From: an uncultured Prevotellaceae bacterium
GTDB lineage: Bacteria; Bacteroidota; Bacteroidia; Bacteroidales; Bacteroidaceae
Reading direction: 5' to 3'
DNA: 41,287 bases
Assembly (NCBI GenBank): GCA_902799905.1
Contig: CADCCB010000036.1
Location: forward strand, 1 to 41,287
Made by a program: the position numbers and the translations under genes. Below, piece after piece: positions 6,445-14,475 of the stretch; position 1 is the first letter of the stretch, and every line of letters starts with the position of its first letter. The notes below the pieces were generated by a model. That model made no database searches. It was not told where the DNA came from and saw only the letters and a list, made by a program, of their open reading frames with translations.

Positions 6445-7314
6445 ATGGAAACATCAGAGATCATCAAGAAAGTCAGGAAGATAGAAATTAAGACGCGCGG
6501 TCTTAGTTCCAACATCTTTGCAGGCCAGTACCACTCAGCCTTCAAGGGTAGGGGTATGGCCTTCTCGGAGGTGCGCGAATACCAGTATGGTGACGATGTG
6601 CGCGACATTGACTGGAACGTGACCGCCCGCTTTAACAAGCCCTACGTCAAGGTGTTTGAGGAGGAACGCGAACTGACCGTCATGCTGCTCATCGACGTCA
6701 GCGGCTCGCTCGACTTCGGTACGAGGAAGCAGATGAAGCGCGACATGGTCACAGAGATAGCAGCCACGCTGGCCTTCTCTGCCATCCAGAACAACGATAA
6801 GATTGGTGTTGTCTTCTTCTCTGACAAGATTGAGAAATACATCCCTCCCAAGAAAGGTCGCAAGCATATCCTCTACATCATCCGCGAGATGCTCGACTTC
6901 CATGCTGACAGCCGGCGCACCGATGTCGGACAGGCAGTGGAGTTCCTGACGGGTGTGAGCAAGAGACGCTGCACGGCCTTTGTGCTCAGTGACTTTTACG
7001 TGCGACAGGATTTCCTGCAGCAACTGACCATCGCCAACCGCAAGCACGACATCGTGGCCATACAGGTCTATGACAAGCGTGCATGCGACCTGCCCGATGT
7101 GGGCCTGATGAAGGTGGTCGATGCAGAAACGGGCTTCGAACAGTATGTGGATACCAGCAGCCGCAAGTTGCGTGAGTCCTATCGTCGCTACTGGCTCAAT
7201 CGCCAGGAAGACTTAAGGGAAACCTTCGCAAAGAGCAACGTGGACAGCATCAGCGTGGCTACTGACGAAGATTACGTGAAGGCCCTGATGGGATTGTTTA
7301 AACAACGTGGTTAA
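6445..7314 (+). CDS. DUF58 vWA-like protein of the MoxR/Bat operon
   Basis: A 289-residue soluble DUF58 protein, the regular partner of MoxR. The DUF58 signature is visible as EVREYQYGDDVRDIDWNVTA (about 49-68). A vWA-like fold with an intact MIDAS motif (DVSGS, about 84-88) follows, with a later metal-site threonine region near SRRTDVGQAVEF. No transmembrane segment was found, so it is probably cytoplasmic. The start is the ATG right after the 9-base repeat array; no Shine-Dalgarno is visible, as is usual in this group. The stop codon abuts the next ATG with no gap, so the two are probably translationally coupled. Confidence 0.93.
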   Translation: METSEIIKKVRKIEIKTRGLSSNIFAGQYHSAFKGRGMAFSEVREYQYGDDVRDIDWNVTARFNKPYVKVFEEERELTVMLLIDVSGSLDFGTRKQMKRDMVTEIAATLAFSAIQNNDKIGVVFFSDKIEKYIPPKKGRKHILYIIREMLDFHADSRRTDVGQAVEFLTGVSKRRCTAFVLSDFYVRQDFLQQLTIANRKHDIVAIQVYDKRACDLPDVGLMKVVDAETGFEQYVDTSSRKLRESYRRYWLNRQEDLRETFAKSNVDSISVATDEDYVKALMGLFKQRG

Positions 7315-8373
7315 ATGAAGAAGTATTTCATAGTTATTATACTGATTGCCTGCACTTTGCAGTCGATGGCTCAGGTAAAAGTAGAGTCAAATTTGAGCGC
7401 TGTAGAGATGCTCGTAGGCCAGCAGGTACAGATCACCGTCGCAGCCACGGCCGACAAAGATGCCAATGTGGTGTTCCCTCAGGAAGCGACGTTTCCTATG
7501 GGCGTTGAGTTCATGGGGGCTATCGAGATGCCTGACGAAGAGACCGACAACGGACAGTTGCGTCGTCAGCGCGGCTATGTGATAACCTCATTCGAAGACA
7601 CCCTGTACTACCTGCCACCGATGACCGTCAAGGTCAACGACCAAGACTATCAGACCAACCAGTTGGCACTGAAGGTGCTGACCGTGGAAGTCGATACCAC
7701 CAACTATGAGAACTATTTCGGTCCGAAGGACGTGCAGGACAATCCCTTCATGTGGGAGGAATGGAGCCTGTCGTTCTGGCTGAGCATCCTCATGGTGGTG
7801 CTTCTAGCCATCGCCTACTACCTCTATCTGCGTCTGCGCGACAACAAGCCAGTCATCGCCCGCATCCGCATTGTCAAGCGTCTGCTGCCGCACCAGAAAG
7901 CCATGAAGGCCATCGAGGAGATCAAGGCAGAGCGTATGGTGACTGCCGAAGACCCGAAGGAATACTACACCCGTCTGACCGACGCCCTACGCAAATATAT
8001 TGAGGAGCGCTATGGCTTCAGCGCCATGGAGATGACCAGTAGTGAAATCATCGAACGGCTGATGGCAAGTGGCGATCAGCAGTCGCTGGCCGAACTCAGT
8101 CAGTTGTTCCAGACGGCCGACCTCGTGAAGTTTGCCAAGTATTCTACGCTCATCAACGAGAATGACGCCAACCTGGTGAGTGCCGTCGATTTCATCAACA
8201 AGACAAAGATCGAGACACCTGTGGCCGAACAGCAGGTGAAGCCTCTACTGACCAAGGAGGAAGAACGCTCGCAGAAGAGCCGCAAAGTGCTCAAGATTTC
8301 CATTGCCTTGCTGCTTGCGGTCAGTATGATGCTCTTTGTGTACGTTGTCTACAGTGTGTACGATTTACTATAA
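7315..8373 (+). CDS. Bat-operon membrane protein with BatD-like periplasmic domain (DUF4381-like)
   Basis: 352 residues. It has a Sec signal peptide (about 1-20, ending SMAQ) and a beta-rich periplasmic region (about 21-145) with the VKVESNLSAVEMLVGQQVQI pattern that also begins BatD proteins. A transmembrane helix follows (about 152-172, WLSILMVVLLAIAYYLYL), then a helical cytoplasmic domain (about 185-315) and a second transmembrane helix near the C-terminus (about 324-345). The layout is a shortened version of BatD, suggesting a paralogue; the cytoplasmic part resembles DUF4381 proteins of MoxR operons. It lies between the DUF58 gene and batA. The precise role is unknown. Confidence 0.8.
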   Translation: MKKYFIVIILIACTLQSMAQVKVESNLSAVEMLVGQQVQITVAATADKDANVVFPQEATFPMGVEFMGAIEMPDEETDNGQLRRQRGYVITSFEDTLYYLPPMTVKVNDQDYQTNQLALKVLTVEVDTTNYENYFGPKDVQDNPFMWEEWSLSFWLSILMVVLLAIAYYLYLRLRDNKPVIARIRIVKRLLPHQKAMKAIEEIKAERMVTAEDPKEYYTRLTDALRKYIEERYGFSAMEMTSSEIIERLMASGDQQSLAELSQLFQTADLVKFAKYSTLINENDANLVSAVDFINKTKIETPVAEQQVKPLLTKEEERSQKSRKVLKISIALLLAVSMMLFVYVVYSVYDLL

Positions 8374-8389
8374 GGAGAACAAATAGAAT

Positions 8390-9388
8390 ATGGAATTTGC
8401 CAATCGAGAATATCTATTCCTGCTGCTACTCATCATACCATATATAATATGGTACGTGATGTTTCGCAAAAAGAGCGAGCCAACCATCCGAATGGCCGAC
8501 ACCAACGCCTTCAGGCGTGCGCCACACAGTTGGAGGCTGATGCTGATGCCCGTGCAACTGCTATTGCGTCTGCTGGCATTTACGCTGCTGGTCATTGCGC
8601 TGGCCCGTCCGCAGACACATAATTCCTGGAATAACGAGACGGTTGAAGGTATCGACATCATGCTGGCCATGGACGTATCGACCTCCATGCTAGCCGAGGA
8701 TCTCGAACCGAACCGTATCGAGGCAGCGAAGAAAGTGGCGGCAGAATTCATTGCCGGCCGTCCCAACGACAATATCGGCCTGACCATCTTTGCCGGCGAG
8801 GCGTTCACACAGTGTCCGATGACGATTGACCATGCGTCATTGCTGTCGCTCTTGCAGAATGTGCGTACCGACATTGCTGCCCGCGGTCTCATTGAAGACG
8901 GAACGGCCATCGGCATGGGACTTGCCAGTGCCGTGAGCCGCCTGAAGGATTCTCAGGCAGCGAGCCGTGTGATCATCCTGCTGACCGACGGTAGTAACAA
9001 CCGAGGCGACATCTCGCCGATGACTGCAGCCGAAATTGCACAGAGCCTGGGCATCCGCGTCTATACCATCGGTGTAGGCACCAACGGCACCGCCCGCTAT
9101 CCCCTGATGGTAGGCAACAATGTACAGTACGTTCAGATACCGGTGGAAATAGACACTGAGACCCTCAAGGGCATCGCCAAGACGACGAACGGTAATTTCT
9201 ATCGGGCCAAGAACGAGGATGAACTGCGTGAGATCTATCACGCCATCGACCAACTGGAGAAATCGAAAATAGACGTGCAGCGCTATAGCCGTCGCTACGA
9301 GGCATACCAGCAGTTCGCACTGGCTGCCTTGATAGCCCTGATGCTGGAGGTGCTGTTAAGAATAACCATCTTTAGGAGGATACCGTAA
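8390..9388 (+). CDS. batA: BatA, membrane-anchored vWA protein
   Basis: A 332-residue aerotolerance-operon protein. Two hydrophobic segments at the N-terminus (LFLLLLIIPYIIWYVMF, about 10-26, and a stretch ending in VIALARPQ, about 50-75) precede a vWA domain (about 85-290). Its MIDAS is DVSTS (about 94-98), with a threonine in the DGTAIG loop and the metal-site aspartate in LLTDGSNNRGD. A third hydrophobic helix (ALAALIALMLEVLL) is near the C-terminus. It probably works with BatB and MoxR as a membrane-bound complex. The gene has a visible purine-rich AAGGAG site before the ATG and is followed two bases later by batB. Confidence 0.93.
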   Translation: MEFANREYLFLLLLIIPYIIWYVMFRKKSEPTIRMADTNAFRRAPHSWRLMLMPVQLLLRLLAFTLLVIALARPQTHNSWNNETVEGIDIMLAMDVSTSMLAEDLEPNRIEAAKKVAAEFIAGRPNDNIGLTIFAGEAFTQCPMTIDHASLLSLLQNVRTDIAARGLIEDGTAIGMGLASAVSRLKDSQAASRVIILLTDGSNNRGDISPMTAAEIAQSLGIRVYTIGVGTNGTARYPLMVGNNVQYVQIPVEIDTETLKGIAKTTNGNFYRAKNEDELREIYHAIDQLEKSKIDVQRYSRRYEAYQQFALAALIALMLEVLLRITIFRRIP

Positions 9389-9390
9389 AA

Positions 9391-10407
9391 ATGATAAGAT
9401 TCGAAAGTCCGCAATACCTGTGGCTGCTGGCCATCGTCATCGTGCTTGCCCTTATCCGCTATGCCGTCTACTTCTGGCAGAGGAGGAAATTGCGCAAGTT
9501 TGGCGACCCCGACCTGTTGAAAGAACTGATGCCCGACGTCTCACGTTGGCGTCCTGGAGCCAAGTTCTGGCTCCTGGAGGCAGCCATTGCCCTCCTCGTA
9601 GTGATGGTGGCTCGTCCGCAGATGGGCAACCGCATTAGCGAGGAAAAGCGTGAAGGCATAGAAACCATCATCTGCATCGACATCAGTAACTCGATGCGCG
9701 CCAAGGATGTCACACCTAGCCGTCTGGACCGTGCCAAGATGATGGTGGAGAACCTGGTTGACAACTTCACTGACGACAAGATCGGCCTGATTGTCTTTGC
9801 CGGCGATGCCTTTGTACAGTTGCCAATCACCAGCGACTATGTCTCGGCCAAGATGTTCCTCAACAACATCGACCCGTCAATGATGGTCAATCAGGGTACC
9901 AATATCAAGGCTGCCATCGACATGGCCTCGTATAGTTTCACCCAGCAGGAGAATGTAGGCAAGGCCATCATCGTTATCACTGACGGTGAAGACCATGAGG
10001 GTGGGGCAGTAGAGTCGGCCAAAGAAGCCAAGGAGAAGGGAATGAACGTCTATGTGCTGGGCTTCGGTGATACGAAAGGCTCGCCCATACCTGATCCCGA
10101 CACAGGCAACTTCATGATTGACAATCGTGGAGAGACCGTTATGTCGCGACTGAACGAGGAGATGTGTAAGGAACTGGCACAGGCGGGCGGCGGTGCATAT
10201 ATCCATGTGGACAACACCTCTGGCGCACAGCGTCTGCTGGACAACGAACTGGATCGACTGCAGAAGCAGGAGACCACCATCTACAGCGACTTTGACGAGC
10301 AGTTCCAGGCCGTAGGCATCATTGCCCTTCTGCTACTGATTCTGGAGGTATGCCTGCTGGAAAGAAAGAACACGTTGTTTAAGAACATCAAACTATTCAA
10401 GAAATGA
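9391..10407 (+). CDS. batB: BatB, membrane-anchored vWA protein
   Basis: 338 residues with the same plan as BatA: two N-terminal membrane segments (LWLLAIVIVLALIRYAVYFW, then one ending MVARPQ), a vWA domain with MIDAS DISNS (about 97-101), the NQGTNI threonine loop, the ITDGEDHEGG metal-site motif and a C-terminal helix (GIIALLLLILEVCLL). It is clearly a duplicate of the BatA architecture. The TGA overlaps the ATG of batC (ATGA at 10404-10407), indicating coupled translation. In Bacteroides the Bat operon is linked to oxygen tolerance; the molecular mechanism is not settled. Confidence 0.93.
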   Translation: MIRFESPQYLWLLAIVIVLALIRYAVYFWQRRKLRKFGDPDLLKELMPDVSRWRPGAKFWLLEAAIALLVVMVARPQMGNRISEEKREGIETIICIDISNSMRAKDVTPSRLDRAKMMVENLVDNFTDDKIGLIVFAGDAFVQLPITSDYVSAKMFLNNIDPSMMVNQGTNIKAAIDMASYSFTQQENVGKAIIVITDGEDHEGGAVESAKEAKEKGMNVYVLGFGDTKGSPIPDPDTGNFMIDNRGETVMSRLNEEMCKELAQAGGGAYIHVDNTSGAQRLLDNELDRLQKQETTIYSDFDEQFQAVGIIALLLLILEVCLLERKNTLFKNIKLFKK

Positions 10408-11123
10408 CAACACTCAGACTAACGATACTGCTGCTTTGCGGGCTGATCATGATGTCGGCCCCTGCTGATGCACAGAACATGAAGGCCCGTAAGATGGTCC
10501 GTCATGGAAACCGACTGTTCCGCAGCAATCACCGACAGGATGCGCTGATCGACTACTACAAAGGCTTGAATGCCGATAGCACTGATGCCCGCGTCAACTA
10601 TAACCTCGCAACGGCTATGTTTCCGGAAAACTGGAGGACAACGCTTGAGGCACAGCGTGACTCCATGCTCAGATACTATGATGCCGCTGCCCAACAGGAG
10701 ACCAACGCGCTACGCAAATCAAAGGCTTATCACAACAAGGGCGTGCTCTACCAGAGTGCCCGCGACTTTCAGAATGCCATCGAGGCATACAAGGATGCCT
10801 TGCGCAACAACCCCAACGACGACGAGGCACGCTATAACCTCGTGGTTTGCCAGCATCAGTTAGACAAGAATGGTAATGGCGGTGGCGGTCAGAACAATCA
10901 GGACCAACAGGATCAGCAAGACCAGCAGGAACAGCAACAAGAGCAGCAACAGGAGGAGGATCAGCAGCAGGACCAGCAGGACCAGCAGCAACAGAAGCCT
11001 CCCATGAGTAAGGAGAATGCCGAGCAGTTGCTCAAGGCCGCCATGCAGCGCGAGAAGGACACACAGAAGCGCGTCAACGAGCATCAGCAGCCTCAGCGTC
11101 GCCGTATCGAGAAGAACTGGTAA
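10404..11123 (+). CDS. batC: BatC, periplasmic TPR protein with Gln-rich tail
   Basis: 239 residues with a signal peptide (about 1-24, ending ADAQ). Tetratricopeptide repeats occupy about 35-155; KSKAYHNKGVLYQSARDFQN and the following DDEARYNLVVCQ units are clear TPR helices. A Gln/Asp/Glu tract (about 163-200) made of QQDQQ units is followed by a charged C-terminal segment. It is presumed to be a periplasmic scaffold binding other Bat components. The Gln tract is encoded by CAGCAG/CAACAG-type repeats and may vary in length between strains. No transmembrane helix beyond the signal peptide. Confidence 0.9.
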   Translation: MTTLRLTILLLCGLIMMSAPADAQNMKARKMVRHGNRLFRSNHRQDALIDYYKGLNADSTDARVNYNLATAMFPENWRTTLEAQRDSMLRYYDAAAQQETNALRKSKAYHNKGVLYQSARDFQNAIEAYKDALRNNPNDDEARYNLVVCQHQLDKNGNGGGGQNNQDQQDQQDQQEQQQEQQQEEDQQQDQQDQQQQKPPMSKENAEQLLKAAMQREKDTQKRVNEHQQPQRRRIEKNW

Positions 11124-11184
11124 GGAAAAATGTAAAAATGAAATTATTTAATAATTTAAAAATACAAAAAAGGTTGGAGAAATC

Positions 11185-13755
11185 ATGAAGCGAATAGTTT
11201 TCATATTTTCATTTTTAACTTTTTTAATTGCGTCGGCTGTAGCGCAGACGCTGACAGGCAATGCGCCGCAGCAGGTTGCCGTAGGACAGCAGTTCCGACT
11301 GACCTATACAGTCAACTCGCAGGATGTCAGCGGTTTCCATGTAGGACAGATTCCCGATGCGTTTGAAGTCCTTATGGGCCCAAGCACATCCACACAATCG
11401 AGTTTCAGCATCATCAATGGCCATACGTCACAGACATCGTCGGTGACCTATACCTTTATATTAAATGCTACGAAGAACGGTACCTTCACCATTCCTGCCG
11501 CCAGCATCAATGTGGACGGCAAGGCTGTCACATCCAACACACTGACCATACAGGTGAGCGGTACGGCACAAAACAACGGCGGCGGTAATAGGGGAGGACA
11601 ATCCCCTCAAACCGAAACCCGTCAGGCAGGTTCACCCATTTCCGGCTCCGACCTCTTCATCAAGGTCAGCGCATCCAAGCGGAAGGTTGTAGAACAAGAG
11701 TCCATTTTGCTGACCTACAAGGTCTATACGTTGGTGAGCCTGACGGAACTGGAAGGCAAGATGCCCGACCTGAAAGGCTTTCACACCCAGGAGATACCAC
11801 TGCCTCGCGAGAAGAGTTTCGTGGTGGAGCAGTTCAATGGTCGCAACTACAAGACGGTCACGTGGAGCCAGTATGTGATGTTCCCTCAGATGACAGGCAA
11901 ACTGCAGATTCCGCCCATCACGTTCAATGGCGTGGTGATGCAGGTGAACCGCAACATCGACCCCTTTGAGGCTTTCTTCAACGGCGGGTCTGGCTATGTG
12001 GAGGTCAAGAAGCAGATACAGGCCCCTGGCGTCGAGATCGAGGTGGAGCCCCTGCCTCAGCGTCCTGCAGGCTTCTCCGGAGGTGTAGGCCGTTTGAACA
12101 TGAAGGCAGAGATTGACAAGACAGAATTGAAGTCGAACGATCCCCTGACGGTGAAAGTCACCATCAGTGGCGTGGGCAACCTGCAACTGATCAAGGAGCC
12201 TGTGATAAAATTCCCGCTTGACTTCGACACCTATGATGCTAAGCGGACAGACAATACGCGCCTGACAGCCAATGGTCTGGAAGGTAATGTCGTATTCGAG
12301 TATCTTGCTGTGCCCCGTCATCCCGGCCAGTTCGACATTCCACCAGTGGAATTCACTTATTATGACACACAGGACAAAGCCTACAAGACCCTGAATTCTG
12401 ACGCCTTCCATCTGGATGTTGCGAAAGGCGAGGGTGGTGAAAATGCCATGCAGCAGTTCGGTCAAGAAGACGTGGAAACGCTGGCCAAGGACATCCGTCA
12501 CATCAAGACCGGTGAGGTACGTCAGCACTCTCACGATGACCTGTTCTTCGGCAGTTCTTCTTACTGGATTGCCTTTGCCTCGCTGCTAATCGTCTTCGTC
12601 TCATTGTTCCTCATATTCCGTCAGAGGGCCATAGAGAATGCTGATGTCGTGAAGTCACGTGGCAAGAAAGCCAACAAGGTGGCTACGAAACGACTGAAGC
12701 AGGCTGCCAAGTTGATGAAGGAGAACAAACCCAGCCAGTTCTACGACGAGGCTCTCCGTGCACTGTGGGGCTATGTCGGCGACAAACTGAACATCCCTGT
12801 TGAACAACTGTCACGTGAAAACATTTCAGAACGTCTGCAGGAGCGTCATGTCGAAGCGGCTACCATCGGTGAGTTCATCGGAGCCATCGATGAATGTGAG
12901 TTCGAACGCTACGCACCAGGTGATCCAAAGGGTAATATGAGCAAGGTATATGAAAAGGCGGTGACCGCCATCGAGGAGATTGAGTCAGACATGAAGCGCA
13001 AGCCTTCTAAGAAGGCTCCTGCCACCATTCTGCTCCTGCTGCTCCTGCTGCCGTTGTCGGCTGGAGCCGTCACGAAAGCCGATGCCGACAGTGCCTACGT
13101 GAACGAGGACTATCGCAAGGCCATCGAGATATATGAGACACTGCTTCAGAACGGTGTCTGTGCCGAGTTGTACTATAACCTGGGTAATGCCTACTATCGC
13201 GTGGATGATATCACCCATGCTGTGCTGAACTACGAGCGTGCTCTGCTGCTGGCTCCAGGCGATGCCGATATCAGGTTCAACCTGCAGATGGCCCAGAGCC
13301 GCACGGTGGACAAGATTGTGCCAGAGTCGGAGATGTTCTTCGTGACTTGGTATCACTCCATTGTCAACCTGACCAATGTCGATGGCTGGGCCTATATCGC
13401 CCTAGGGTCTTTGGCAGTGGCCATCATCTTGGCTCTGCTTTATCTGTTTGCTGGTCAGACCTGGTTGCGCAAAATCGGTTTCTTCGGTGGTGGCATTGCC
13501 TTCGTAGGATTCCTGTTATTCAACGTGTTTGCCTGGCAGCAACTCAAAATGTTGGAGAGTCGTTCCGGAGCCGTCATTATCCAGTCGGCTGTTCCTGTCA
13601 AGAGTACACCGGCACAGGGTGGCACAGACTTGTTCATCCTGCACGAAGGTACCAAGGTCAACATCACCGATGATTCGATGGACAACTGGAAGGAAATCAG
13701 AGTCGCTGACGGCAAGGAAGGTTGGGTGCAGGCTGACCAGATAGAGATTATATAA
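11185..13755 (+). CDS. BatD-BatE fusion protein
   Basis: 856 residues in one uninterrupted frame. The first part is BatD: signal peptide (1-21), a long beta-rich periplasmic region (about 22-450), a transmembrane helix (about 459-478) and a helical cytoplasmic domain (about 490-600). The second part is BatE. At residue 603 MKRKPSKK is followed by a signal-peptide-like hydrophobic stretch (TILLLLLLLPLSAGA, about 613-627), TPR repeats (about 635-700), two membrane helices (about 736-756 and 764-785) and an SH3-like domain (about 795-856). In Bacteroides these are normally two genes. An internal start at 12991 could give separate BatE (254 residues). Topology is consistent with the fusion. Confidence 0.88.
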   Translation: MKRIVFIFSFLTFLIASAVAQTLTGNAPQQVAVGQQFRLTYTVNSQDVSGFHVGQIPDAFEVLMGPSTSTQSSFSIINGHTSQTSSVTYTFILNATKNGTFTIPAASINVDGKAVTSNTLTIQVSGTAQNNGGGNRGGQSPQTETRQAGSPISGSDLFIKVSASKRKVVEQESILLTYKVYTLVSLTELEGKMPDLKGFHTQEIPLPREKSFVVEQFNGRNYKTVTWSQYVMFPQMTGKLQIPPITFNGVVMQVNRNIDPFEAFFNGGSGYVEVKKQIQAPGVEIEVEPLPQRPAGFSGGVGRLNMKAEIDKTELKSNDPLTVKVTISGVGNLQLIKEPVIKFPLDFDTYDAKRTDNTRLTANGLEGNVVFEYLAVPRHPGQFDIPPVEFTYYDTQDKAYKTLNSDAFHLDVAKGEGGENAMQQFGQEDVETLAKDIRHIKTGEVRQHSHDDLFFGSSSYWIAFASLLIVFVSLFLIFRQRAIENADVVKSRGKKANKVATKRLKQAAKLMKENKPSQFYDEALRALWGYVGDKLNIPVEQLSRENISERLQERHVEAATIGEFIGAIDECEFERYAPGDPKGNMSKVYEKAVTAIEEIESDMKRKPSKKAPATILLLLLLLPLSAGAVTKADADSAYVNEDYRKAIEIYETLLQNGVCAELYYNLGNAYYRVDDITHAVLNYERALLLAPGDADIRFNLQMAQSRTVDKIVPESEMFFVTWYHSIVNLTNVDGWAYIALGSLAVAIILALLYLFAGQTWLRKIGFFGGGIAFVGFLLFNVFAWQQLKMLESRSGAVIIQSAVPVKSTPAQGGTDLFILHEGTKVNITDDSMDNWKEIRVADGKEGWVQADQIEII

Positions 13756-13765
13756 GTGACGAGCA

Positions 13766-14470
13766 ATGGACTTTAGCGCGATTATCGATTTTGACAAGCA
13801 ATTACTGTTGTCGCTCAACGGCAGCGAATCACTATTCCTCGACGGACTAGTGAAGACGCTGACCACGGCCACGACATGGATTCCGCTGTACATGGCCTTG
13901 CTCTACTTGGTGGTGAAGAACAGCGATGCCGTGGTCAAGGTGGCAATGGTTCTTGCCGGAGCCGGACTGTGTGTGTTCATCGCTGGTTCGCTCGACGACA
14001 TGATCGTGAAGCCGCTGGTAGCCAGATGGCGTCCTACCCACGACGGCGAGATTGGCATGCTGGTCGATATCGTCAACGGCTATCGCGGTGGTAATTATGG
14101 CTTTTTCTCAGCCCATGCCTCCAACACGTTCAGCATCGCCATCTTCTTCGCGCTGCTCATTCGTAGCCGAGTACTTACCGTCGCGTTGGTCATCTGGTCG
14201 CTAGTTAACTGCTGGACGCGCATGTACTTGGGCGTGCACTATCCTGGCGACATCCTTTGCGGCCTGCTATGGGGCGGTGCTGTAGGTACAGGCATCTGGT
14301 ACCTTTACCATTATGTCTATAGTCGCATGTTTGCACCAAGGGACTACGTGTCGTCTCAGTACACGAGTACTGGCTATCAGATTGTCGATGTCGACGTGGT
14401 GATTTCCGTTTTGGTCCTAACACTCATTTACGCCATTTTCAAGGCTTGTTTTTATCTTATCCTGTATTAG
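13766..14470 (+). CDS. PAP2-superfamily membrane phosphatase
   Basis: A 234-residue multi-pass protein of the type-2 phosphatidic acid phosphatase family. It probably dephosphorylates a lipid such as undecaprenyl diphosphate or a phosphatidate; the substrate cannot be told from sequence. The three catalytic signatures are present: KPLVARWRP (KX6RP, about 78-86), FSAHASNTFS (the PSGH equivalent with Ala for Gly, about 114) and RMYLGVHYPGD (about 152, with catalytic His and Asp). Five or six hydrophobic helices are visible. It follows batE by ten bases and precedes queA by five, so it is in the same run. A stretch with lower similarity near the C-terminus ends in a final hydrophobic helix. Confidence 0.9.
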   Translation: MDFSAIIDFDKQLLLSLNGSESLFLDGLVKTLTTATTWIPLYMALLYLVVKNSDAVVKVAMVLAGAGLCVFIAGSLDDMIVKPLVARWRPTHDGEIGMLVDIVNGYRGGNYGFFSAHASNTFSIAIFFALLIRSRVLTVALVIWSLVNCWTRMYLGVHYPGDILCGLLWGGAVGTGIWYLYHYVYSRMFAPRDYVSSQYTSTGYQIVDVDVVISVLVLTLIYAIFKACFYLILY

Positions 14471-14475
14471 AAGTC

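Noticed and set aside
14446-14475. Ten-residue N-terminal extension of QueA
   Set aside because: It overlaps the end of the PAP2 gene and starts at a non-ATG codon, and the family N-terminus begins at the ATG at 14476.
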